Below, piece by piece: positions 5,984 through 11,773 of a stretch of DNA of 11,773 bases. The DNA comes from an uncultured Eubacteriales bacterium (GTDB lineage Bacteria > Bacillota > Clostridia > Oscillospirales > Oscillospiraceae). The first letter of the stretch is position 1, and every line of letters starts with the position of its first letter. Below the pieces are notes generated by a model, which was not told the DNA's origin, ran no database searches, and worked only from the letters and a program-made list of their open reading frames with translations. Where the stretch lies: the NCBI GenBank assembly GCA_900547745.1, contig URHT01000044.1, forward strand, positions 1-11,773. The letters run 5' to 3'. A program made the position numbers and the translations under genes.

Positions 5984-6853
5984 ATGGGCTTTTTCAAGAA
6001 ATTCAAGGAGGCGTGGCTGGCGTCCATGACCTTCGACAGGCTGGACGACGACTTTTACGAGGAGCTGGAGGAGGCGCTGATCCTGGCGGATATCGGCGCG
6101 GCCACCGCCGCCGACACGGTGGCGCAGCTGCGCAAGCGGGTGAGCCAGAAGCTGATGACCCGCGCCGACGAGGTGAAGGACGCCCTCCGGGACATTCTGG
6201 CGGAGAAGCTGGACGTGGGCGATCCGGCGATGGATCTCAGCACCCGCCCCAGCGTGGTGCTGATCATCGGCGTCAACGGCGTGGGCAAGACCACGTCCAT
6301 CGGCAAGCTGGCCGCCCGGCTCAAGAGCGAGGGCAGGAAGGTGCTGCTGTGCGCCGGCGATACGTTCCGCGCCGCCGCCGCCGACCAGCTGGAGATCTGG
6401 GCGAACCGCGCCGGGGTGGACATCGTCCGCCAGCACGAGGGCGCCGACCCCGGCGCCGTGCTGTTCGACGCGCTGCAGGCCGCCAAGGCCCGCCATGCCG
6501 ACGTGGTGCTGTGCGACACGGCGGGCCGTCTCCACAACAAGCAGAACCTGATGAACGAGCTGGCCAAGCTCCGCAAGATCATTGACCGGGAGACGCCGGA
6601 TGCCGCCAAGGAGACGCTGCTGGTGCTGGACGCCACCACCGGCCAGAACGGCCTTATTCAGGCCCGCCAGTTCAAGGAAACGGCGGGGCTTACCGGCATC
6701 ATCCTGACGAAGCTGGACGGCACCGCCAAGGGCGGCATTGTCATCGCCATCGCCCAGGAGCTGCAGGTGCCGGTGAAGTTCGTGGGCGTGGGCGAGGGCA
6801 TCGACGACCTGCGGCCCTTCGACGCCAAAGAATTTACAAAAGAACTGTTTTAA
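5984..6853 (+). CDS. ftsY: Signal recognition particle receptor FtsY
   Basis: FtsY is the membrane-associated GTPase that docks SRP-ribosome complexes at the Sec translocon. The protein has 289 residues and consists almost only of the N and G domains; the acidic N-terminal extension of E. coli FtsY is missing. The start MGFFKKFKEAW is a short basic, amphipathic stretch fit for membrane contact. Motifs visible are the P-loop GVNGVGKT (96-103), the insertion-box region DTFRAAAADQL (126-136), DTAGR (178-182), TKLD (242-245) and the closing GVGEGIDDL (268-276). The P-loop has Val where most family members have Thr (GVNGTGKT). An AGGAGG site directly follows the smc stop, and rph starts 12 nt downstream, so the gene is cotranscribed with smc. 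Confidence 0.97.
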   Translation: MGFFKKFKEAWLASMTFDRLDDDFYEELEEALILADIGAATAADTVAQLRKRVSQKLMTRADEVKDALRDILAEKLDVGDPAMDLSTRPSVVLIIGVNGVGKTTSIGKLAARLKSEGRKVLLCAGDTFRAAAADQLEIWANRAGVDIVRQHEGADPGAVLFDALQAAKARHADVVLCDTAGRLHNKQNLMNELAKLRKIIDRETPDAAKETLLVLDATTGQNGLIQARQFKETAGLTGIILTKLDGTAKGGIVIAIAQELQVPVKFVGVGEGIDDLRPFDAKEFTKELF

Positions 6854-6865
6854 GGAGGCGCGACC

Positions 6866-7591
6866 ATGGAACGAGCAGACGGCCGGACATACAACGAGCT
6901 GCGGCCCGTGGAGATGACGGCGGACTTTACAAAATTCGCGGAGGGCAGCGTGCTCATCCGCTGCGGCGACACGATGGTGCTGTGCAACGCCTCGGTGGAG
7001 GAGCGGGTGCCGCCCCATGTGCGGCCCGGCCACGGCTGGGTCACGGCGGAGTACTCCATGCTGCCCCGGGCCAACCGGGAGCGCAGCCGCCGGGACGTGG
7101 ATAAGCTGAAGCTGTCCGGCCGCAGCGCGGAGATCCAGCGGCTCATCGGCCGCAGCCTTCGGGCGGCGGTGGATATGTCCCTGCTGGGCGAGCGCACCGT
7201 CACCATCGACTGCGACGTGCTGCAGGGCGACGGCGGTACCCGTACCGCCTCCGTCACCGGCGGCTTTGCGGCGCTGGCGCTGGCCTGCCGCCGTCTGGTG
7301 GAGCGCGGCGATATCGGCCGCATGCCCATCCGGCACTATGTGGCCGGCGTCTCCGCCGGCATCGTGGCGGAAACGCCCATGCTGGATCTGCAATACTCGG
7401 AGGACAGCCGCGCGCAGGTGGATCTGAACTGCATTATGAACGAGCTGGGTGAGATCATCGAGATACAGGGCACCGGCGAGGGCCGCGCCTTCTCCCTGAA
7501 GGAGCAGCAGGAGCTGGTGGAGCTGTGCGCCAGGGGCAACCGGGAGCTCATCCGCAAACAGAAAGAACTGCTGGGGGATATACTGAGATGA
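6866..7591 (+). CDS. rph: Ribonuclease PH
   Basis: RNase PH is a phosphorolytic 3'-5' exoribonuclease that trims tRNA precursors and other structured RNAs. The 241-residue protein matches the family length and order. It opens with RADGRTYNELRPV, has the SVLIRCGDTMVLCNASVE strand region, the GRSAEIQRLIGRSLRA helix (85-100) and the phosphate-binding GDGGTRTAS motif (121-129). It ends with the MNELGEIIEIQGTGEG core strands. ATG 6866 has an AAGGAGG site right after the ftsY stop. Its last codons overlap the rdgB start by four bases (ATGA), which suggests translational coupling. The rph-rdgB pairing is common in bacteria and joins RNA trimming with nucleotide-pool cleaning. Confidence 0.97.
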   Translation: MERADGRTYNELRPVEMTADFTKFAEGSVLIRCGDTMVLCNASVEERVPPHVRPGHGWVTAEYSMLPRANRERSRRDVDKLKLSGRSAEIQRLIGRSLRAAVDMSLLGERTVTIDCDVLQGDGGTRTASVTGGFAALALACRRLVERGDIGRMPIRHYVAGVSAGIVAETPMLDLQYSEDSRAQVDLNCIMNELGEIIEIQGTGEGRAFSLKEQQELVELCARGNRELIRKQKELLGDILR

Positions 7592-8193
7592 AATTTGTAC
7601 TCGCCTCCCATAATAAGGGAAAGCTGGCCGAGATGCAGGCCGTTCTGGCCGGTCTGGGCGTGGAGGTGGTGATGCCCGCCGAGCTGGGCATCACCGTGGA
7701 CGTGGAGGAGACGGGGGGGACGTTCGCCGAGAACGCGGCCCTGAAGGCCAAGGCCATCATGACCGCCAGCGGCCTGCCGGCCATCGCCGATGACTCCGGC
7801 CTGTGCGTCAGCTGGCTCAACGGCGCGCCCGGCGTCTACTCCGCCCGCTACGGCGGACTGGACGACGACGCGGCACGGTACCGGCTGCTGCTGCAAAATC
7901 TGCGGGGCGCCACGGATCGCAGCGCCTATTTCCACACCGCCATCGTCTGCGCGTTCCCCAACGGGGATGTGCTGACGGCGGAGGGCGACTGTCACGGCGC
8001 CATCGCCTTCGCCCCCATGGGCGACGGCGGCTTCGGCTACGACCCGGTGTTTCTGGTGCCGTCCCTGCGCAAGACCTTCGCCCAGCTGACGCCGGAGGAG
8101 AAGAACGCCATCTCCCACCGGGGCAGCGCCCTGCGGAAATTCGCGGCGGAGCTGGAGAAATACCTTGGAAAAAACGGAAATTTGGAGAAATAA
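7588..8193 (+). CDS. rdgB: dITP/XTP pyrophosphatase (RdgB/HAM1 family)
   Basis: This enzyme hydrolyses the non-canonical nucleotides ITP, dITP and XTP to monophosphates so that they are not built into DNA or RNA. With ATG 7588 the protein has 201 residues, the family norm. Visible are SHNKGKLAEM near the start (7-16), FAENAALKA (46-54), the metal-site motif DDSGL (68-72), GVYSARYGG (82-90), GFGYDPVF (148-155) and SHRGSALRKF (176-185). The frame stays open upstream, but ATG 7588 gives the family N-terminus MKFVLASHN, overlaps the rph stop in ATGA, and has GGGGG at 7573-7577. The last residues (YLGKNGNLEK) are an ordinary variable tail. Confidence 0.96.
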   Translation: MKFVLASHNKGKLAEMQAVLAGLGVEVVMPAELGITVDVEETGGTFAENAALKAKAIMTASGLPAIADDSGLCVSWLNGAPGVYSARYGGLDDDAARYRLLLQNLRGATDRSAYFHTAIVCAFPNGDVLTAEGDCHGAIAFAPMGDGGFGYDPVFLVPSLRKTFAQLTPEEKNAISHRGSALRKFAAELEKYLGKNGNLEK

Positions 8194-8196
8194 GCT

Positions 8197-8517
8197 ATGG
8201 AACTGACAAGCAAACAGAGAGCCCAGCTGCGGGGCCTTGCCAACGATATCGACACCATCGTGCAGGTGGGCAAGGACGGCATCGGCGACAACCTCGTCAA
8301 GCAGGTCAACGACGCGCTGGAGGCGCGGGAGCTCATCAAGGGCCGCGTGCTGGAGAACTCCATGCTCACCGCACGGGAGGCGGCGGAGCAGCTGTCTGTT
8401 GCCGCCCGCTGCGAGGTGGTGCAGGTCATCGGCAGCAAGTTCGTGCTCTACCGGATGCAGCACGATAAAAGTAAGCGGAAGATCGAGCTGGTGAAGGCCA
8501 GACGCGCCGCTGACTGA
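8197..8517 (+). CDS. yhbY: YhbY-family (CRM domain) ribosome-assembly RNA-binding protein
   Basis: The 106-residue protein is a single CRM (YhbY) domain. In E. coli and B. subtilis YhbY/YqeI associates with the pre-50S ribosomal subunit. The N-terminal LTSKQRAQLRGLAND is the family signature, followed by VQVGKDGIGDNLVKQVNDALEA, whose GKDGIG is the conserved KH-like loop. The ELIKGRVL strand and the C-terminal QVIGSKFVLYR strand complete the fold. The tail KSKRKIELVKARR is strongly basic. GGAGAAA at 8184-8190 serves ATG 8197. The stop lies one base before the nadD start. The position between rdgB and nadD mirrors the B. subtilis yqeI-nadD-yqeK-rsfS order. Confidence 0.95.
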   Translation: MELTSKQRAQLRGLANDIDTIVQVGKDGIGDNLVKQVNDALEARELIKGRVLENSMLTAREAAEQLSVAARCEVVQVIGSKFVLYRMQHDKSKRKIELVKARRAAD

Positions 8518-8518
8518 G

Positions 8519-9712
8519 ATGCGGATCGGCATTTACGGCGGGACGTTCGACCCGCCCCACAACGGACACATCGCGGCGGCGAAGGCCGCCATGGAGCGTC
8601 TCTCGCTGGATAAGCTGCTGCTGATCCCCACGTTTATCCCGCCCCACAAGGCGCTGCCGGCGGGGGCGGCATCACCGCGGCAGCGGTACGACATGGCCGT
8701 GCTGGCCACGGCGGCGTTGGGCAAAAAGGCCGAGGTGCTGGATATGGAGCTGGAACGCGGCGGCCCCAGCTATACATGGGAGACGCTGCGCCTGCTGCGG
8801 AGCCGGTATCCGGAGGACGAGCTGTGGCTGCTGATGGGGTCGGATATGTTCCTGACCCTGCAGGATTGGCGGGAGCCGCGGCAGGTGATGGCGCTGGCCC
8901 GCATCGGCGCGTTCAGCCGCATGGAAAGCGGCGAGGCGGACGCCTTTGCCCGGCAGAAGGCGTTTCTGGAGCGGGAATACGGCGCGGATGTCACCGTCAT
9001 CCCCAACCCGCAGGCGGTGGAGCTGTCCTCCACGGAGGTGCGGCAGGCGCTGGCGCAGGGCGGCGGCGAAGCGCTGCTGCCCCCCGCCGTATACGGCTAT
9101 GTGCTGCGGGAAAAGCTGTACGGGACGCACAAGACCCTGACGGGGCTGACGCCGGACGAGCTGCGGCCCATCGCCCTGAGCTGCCTCAAGCCCAAGCGGA
9201 TGCCCCATGTGCTGGGCACGGAGCAGGAGGCGGTGCGCCTTGTCCGCCGCTACGGCGGCGACGAGACGCAGGCCCGCATCGCGGCGCTGCTCCACGACTG
9301 CACGAAGAAGCTGGACATGGCGGAGCAGCTGGCGCTGTGCGCGGCGTATGATATCCCGCTGGACGAGCTGGAGCAGCGGGCGCTGAAGCTGCTGCACAGC
9401 AAGACCGGCGCTGCCGTCGCCCGCCGCGTGTTCGGCGTGGAGGACGCGGTGTACGACGCCATCTGGTATCACACCACCGGCAAGCCGGACATGACCCGGC
9501 TGGAGAAGATCATCTATCTGGCGGACTACATCGAGCCCAGCCGGGACTTCCCCGGCGTGGAGGAGCTGCGTAAGGCCGTGTACGAGGATCTGGACCACGG
9601 CCTGCTGCTGGGCCTGACCATGACCATACAGGAGATGGAGGAGATGGGGAACCCCGTCCACCATCTGACCCGCGATGCGCGGGACTACTTATTGAAAAGA
9701 GGGATACGATGA
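8519..9712 (+). CDS. nadD-yqeK: Fused nicotinate-nucleotide adenylyltransferase NadD and HD-domain phosphohydrolase YqeK
   Basis: One 397-residue frame joins two proteins that are separate adjacent genes in B. subtilis. Residues 1 to about 200 are NadD, which adenylates nicotinate mononucleotide in NAD synthesis: GGTFDPPHNGH near the start is the nucleotidyl-transfer motif, WLLMGSDMF a core strand, and SSTEVR (170-175) the conserved C-terminal motif. From about residue 205 follows a YqeK-type HD domain: H in MPHVLGTEQEAVRL, the metal pair H259-D260 (LLHDCTKK), then LLHSKTGA, YHTTGKPDM and IIYLADYIEPSRDFPGV. YqeK proteins have been described as symmetric Ap4A hydrolases. No stop, slippery site or internal ribosome site is obvious at the junction. 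ATG 8519 is one base after the yhbY stop, and the end overlaps rsfS in ATGA. I read it as a genuine fusion; a base error joining two genes is possible but unlikely because both halves are intact. Confidence 0.93.
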   Translation: MRIGIYGGTFDPPHNGHIAAAKAAMERLSLDKLLLIPTFIPPHKALPAGAASPRQRYDMAVLATAALGKKAEVLDMELERGGPSYTWETLRLLRSRYPEDELWLLMGSDMFLTLQDWREPRQVMALARIGAFSRMESGEADAFARQKAFLEREYGADVTVIPNPQAVELSSTEVRQALAQGGGEALLPPAVYGYVLREKLYGTHKTLTGLTPDELRPIALSCLKPKRMPHVLGTEQEAVRLVRRYGGDETQARIAALLHDCTKKLDMAEQLALCAAYDIPLDELEQRALKLLHSKTGAAVARRVFGVEDAVYDAIWYHTTGKPDMTRLEKIIYLADYIEPSRDFPGVEELRKAVYEDLDHGLLLGLTMTIQEMEEMGNPVHHLTRDARDYLLKRGIR

Positions 9713-10077
9713 AAACACCGAAGGAACTGGCCCTGCTGGCGGCCCGCGCACTGTCCGACAAGAAGGGTAGGGAGATCCAGGCGCTGGAGATCGCCGATCT
9801 GACCACGCTGGCGGATTATTTCGTGCTGGCCACCGGCTCCAGCAACACCCAGATCAACGCGCTGGTGGACAACGTGGAGAAGGTGCTCCACGAGGAGGCC
9901 GGCGAGGAGCCGCTGCACCGGGAGGGCTACCGCGGCGGCACATGGGTGCTGCTGGACTACGGCTGCATCGCCGTCCATGTGTTCAACCACGAGGCACGGG
10001 AGTTCTACGGGCTGGAGCGCCTGTGGCGGGACGGTAAGCCGCTGGATCTCACCGGCGTCACCGACGACCACGAATAA
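9709..10077 (+). CDS. rsfS: Ribosomal silencing factor RsfS
   Basis: RsfS binds ribosomal protein uL14 on the large subunit and blocks joining with the small subunit, lowering translation when nutrients are short. The 122-residue protein has the full family fold: an N-terminal helix (TPKELALLAARALSDKK), then DLTTLADYFVLATGSSNTQINALVDNV, and the conserved end WVLLDYGCIAVHVFNHEAREFYGLERLW. Its ATG overlaps the stop of the nadD-yqeK fusion by four bases, so it is probably translationally coupled. It is the last gene of the smc operon: a new promoter and T-box follow, but no clear terminator is visible between its stop and that promoter, so some read-through into the leuS leader is likely. Confidence 0.96.
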   Translation: MKTPKELALLAARALSDKKGREIQALEIADLTTLADYFVLATGSSNTQINALVDNVEKVLHEEAGEEPLHREGYRGGTWVLLDYGCIAVHVFNHEAREFYGLERLWRDGKPLDLTGVTDDHE

Positions 10078-10139
10078 GCGGAAAATAAAAAGCATCACAG
10101 CTTCTGCGTAAAAATTGTCATTATGACGAAAAAGAGGGC

Positions 10140-10167
10140 TTGACAATCGGCAAAAAAGAGATAAAAT
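10140..10167 (+). promoter_or_regulatory. SigA promoter of the leuS T-box transcript
   Basis: TTGACA (10140-10145) is a perfect -35 and TAAAAT (10162-10167) a good -10, with a 16-nt spacer. The start would be near 10174, just ahead of T-box Stem I. A small palindrome GTCAT-T-ATGAC sits upstream at 10117-10127. Confidence 0.8.
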
Positions 10168-10174
10168 AAGCCTT

Positions 10175-10439
10175 GATATCACAAGATGCAAGGATGGGAA
10201 AAAGACGAAGCAGGCCCGCCGAAAGAGAGCCGGCGGCTGGTGTGAGCCGGTGGGGGCGCTTCGCTGTACTGGCCCCGGAGCATCCCGCCTGAACAGGGCG
10301 GGACGGAAGCGCACCGTTATAGGCGCGGCCCCTTACAAGAGGGGGACTGAGCGCCGTCCGGGCGACCGGCGGCGGCAGCAGGGTGGTAACACGTCATGAC
10401 ACGTCCCTGACCGTTGAAAACGGTCAGGGATGTTTTTTT
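10175..10439 (+). promoter_or_regulatory. Leucine T-box riboswitch leader
   Basis: This leader senses uncharged tRNA-Leu and allows leuS transcription when leucyl-tRNA runs short. Stem I opens with GGATG (10192-10196) pairing with CATCC (10281-10285). An inner helix is GAAGC (10207-10211) with GCTTC (10258-10262), and the distal part carries AGAGAGC near 10224 and GGTGTGAGCC near 10239. The specifier-loop strand 10263-10280 holds CTG at 10269-10271, and again at 10264-10266, both leucine codons. The T-box proper starts at 10380. AGGG (10380-10383) pairs with CCCT (10405-10408), ACGT (10391-10394) pairs with ACGT (10401-10404), and the 7-nt bulge 10384-10390 exposes UGGU for the ACCA end of tRNA-Leu. 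This antiterminator uses the same bases as the terminator's left arm. The T-box class is clear; the exact specifier register is inferred. Confidence 0.93.
10402..10439 (+). terminator. T-box regulated terminator before leuS
   Basis: TCCCTGACCGTT (10404-10415) pairs perfectly with AACGGTCAGGGA (10419-10430), followed after TG by seven T at 10433-10439. It is the off-state of the leader: its left arm begins with the bases that close the antiterminator, so only one of the two structures can form. Confidence 0.95.
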
Positions 10440-10477
10440 GCAGACAGAAAAATTCAGATATTGTAAGGAGAAGCAGC

Positions 10478-11773
10478 ATGAATTACGATTTTGCGGCCAT
10501 TGAAAAGAAGTGGCAGGCCAACTGGGAAAAGACCAAGCCCTACGCCGCCGTCACCGGCGACAAGCGCCCCAAGTTCTACGGACTTATCGAGTTCCCCTAT
10601 CCCTCCGGACAGGGCCTGCATGTGGGTCATCCCCGGCCCTTTACCGCCATGGACATCGTCACCCGCAAAAAGCGGATGGAGGGCTACAACGTCCTGTTCC
10701 CCATCGGCTTTGACGCCTTCGGCCTGCCCACGGAGAACTACGCCATCAAGAACCACATCCATCCGGCTGTGGTGACGAAGAACAACATCGAGAACTTCAC
10801 CAGCCAGCTGAAGATGCTGGGCTACGGCTTCGACTGGGATCGCTGCGTGGACACCACCGACCCCAACTATTACAAGTGGACGCAGTGGATCTTCCTGCAG
10901 ATGTTCAAGCACGGTCTGGCCTACAAGACCACCATGCCCGTGAACTGGTGTACCAGCTGCAAGTGCGTGCTGGCCAACGAGGAAGTGGTCAACGGCGTGT
11001 GCGAGCGCTGCGGCAGCGAGGTCATCCGCAAGGAAAAGAGCCAGTGGATGCTGAAGATCACCGCCTATGCCCAGCGGCTCATCGACGATCTGGACGACGT
11101 GGACTTCATCGAGCGCGTGAAGATCCAGCAGCGCAACTGGATCGGCCGCTCCACCGGCGCCGAGGTGACGTTCAAGACCAATGTGGACGATGAGGTCACG
11201 GTGTACACCACCCGTGCCGACACCCTGTTCGGCACCACCTACATGGTCATCTCCCCGGAGCATCCGCTGCTGAAGAAGTGGCAGCCCCTCATCAAAAACT
11301 GGGACGCCGTGGCGGCGTATCAGGACGAGGCGGCTCACAAGTCCGACTTTGAGCGCGGCGAGCTGAACAAGGAAAAGACCGGCGTGCGGCTGGAGGGCAT
11401 CGAGGTCATGAACCCCGTGACCCATCAGGCCCTGCCCATGTTCGTGTCCGACTATGTCCTCATGGGCTACGGCACCGGCATTGTCATGGGTGTGCCCGGC
11501 CACGACCAGCGCGACTGGGAGTTCGCCAGGAAGTTCGGCCTGCCCATCATCGAGGTGGTCAAGGGCGGCGACATCACCAAGGAGGCCTTCGTGGCCAAGG
11601 ACGACAGCGCCGTCATGGTCAACTCCGGCTTCCTCAACGGCATGACCGTGAAGGAGGCCATCCCCGCCATGAAGAAGTATGTGGTGGAGCAGGGCTTCGG
11701 CAAGGAGAAGGTCAACTACAAGCTGCGCGACTGGGTGTTCTCCCGCCAGCGCTACTGGGGCGAGCCCATCCCG
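10478..11773 (+). CDS. leuS: Leucyl-tRNA synthetase (5' part, cut by window end)
   Basis: LeuRS charges tRNA-Leu with leucine. The first 432 codons are present and the frame is open at the window end; family members run to roughly 800 residues or more. Visible are FPYPSGQGLHVGHPRPF with the class I HVGH signature at 48-51, and FPIGFDAFGLPTENYAIK. A four-cysteine zinc module follows (C158, C161, C175, C178). The CP1 editing domain has the threonine-rich TTRADTLFG (244-252) and GTGIVMGVPGHDQRDWEFA around 332-350, including D343, which should match the editing aspartate of other LeuRS. The stretch closes with WVFSRQRYWGEPIP. MGVPGHD differs from the usual MAVPAHD, and TTRAD from the usual TTRPD. 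ATG 10478 has TAAGGAG at 10464-10470. Expression is controlled by the leucine T-box just upstream. Confidence 0.97.
   Translation, partial: MNYDFAAIEKKWQANWEKTKPYAAVTGDKRPKFYGLIEFPYPSGQGLHVGHPRPFTAMDIVTRKKRMEGYNVLFPIGFDAFGLPTENYAIKNHIHPAVVTKNNIENFTSQLKMLGYGFDWDRCVDTTDPNYYKWTQWIFLQMFKHGLAYKTTMPVNWCTSCKCVLANEEVVNGVCERCGSEVIRKEKSQWMLKITAYAQRLIDDLDDVDFIERVKIQQRNWIGRSTGAEVTFKTNVDDEVTVYTTRADTLFGTTYMVISPEHPLLKKWQPLIKNWDAVAAYQDEAAHKSDFERGELNKEKTGVRLEGIEVMNPVTHQALPMFVSDYVLMGYGTGIVMGVPGHDQRDWEFARKFGLPIIEVVKGGDITKEAFVAKDDSAVMVNSGFLNGMTVKEAIPAMKKYVVEQGFGKEKVNYKLRDWVFSRQRYWGEPIP

Noticed and set aside
4544..7393. Minus-strand frame of about 950 codons across smc, ftsY and rph
   Set aside because: It spans three well-supported plus-strand genes, has a composition typical of antisense GC-rich codons (Leu, Gln, His, Gly, Ala) and no recognisable domain.
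7336..8532. Minus-strand frame opposite rdgB and yhbY, and similar ones at 8672-9664 and 10454-11503
   Set aside because: Each lies opposite a confident housekeeping gene and has shadow-frame composition.
1..11773. CRISPR array, toxin-antitoxin, defence or retron-like system
   Set aside because: No regularly spaced repeats and no fitting genes were seen; all genes apart from xis-int are ordinary housekeeping genes.

Overview
The window looks like a chromosomal segment of a GC-rich, low-G+C-lineage Firmicute of the Oscillospiraceae type. The signs are a leucyl T-box leader, AGGAGG-type ribosome sites, SigA-like promoters, a clostridial-style LeuRS, and a densely packed GC-rich housekeeping operon. 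Genus cannot be named from the sequence alone.

Region 1 (1 to about 1990) is the end of an integrated mobile element. It is visibly poorer in GC than the rest. It carries a small excisionase-type HTH gene (185-391), a tyrosine integrase of the Tn916 type (412-1806), two inverted repeats upstream of the excisionase, and a run of short TTAGCAAA repeats downstream of the integrase. The rest of the element must lie to the left of the window.

Region 2 (about 1900-2392) is a tRNA locus on the minus strand. An intact tRNA-Arg(CCU) with encoded CCA sits with its 3' end facing the integrase, the usual arrangement for an element inserted in a tRNA gene. Upstream of it, in its own transcription direction, lie two broken tRNA-Arg(CCU)-like copies. 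All three appear to be read from one strong minus-strand promoter at 2261-2289 and end at hairpin terminators at 1901-1985. A divergent promoter at 2333-2361 starts the next operon.

Region 3 (2393-10077) is a plus-strand housekeeping operon with gaps of 12 nt or less or short overlaps: smc (chromosome condensation), ftsY (SRP receptor), rph (RNase PH), rdgB (ITP/XTP pyrophosphatase), yhbY (ribosome-assembly RNA-binding protein), a nadD-yqeK fusion (NAD synthesis plus HD-domain phosphohydrolase), and rsfS (ribosome silencing factor). Apart from smc and ftsY the theme is RNA and ribosome maturation with nucleotide and NAD upkeep.

Region 4 (10078-11773) is a separately promoted leucine T-box riboswitch with resolvable antiterminator and terminator, followed by leuS, which runs off the window end. 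No CRISPR array, defence island or clearly novel protein system is visible. The most unusual features are the decayed tRNA-Arg array at the integration site and the smc translation start, where the Shine-Dalgarno sequence points to an ATC codon rather than to the GTG it overlaps.
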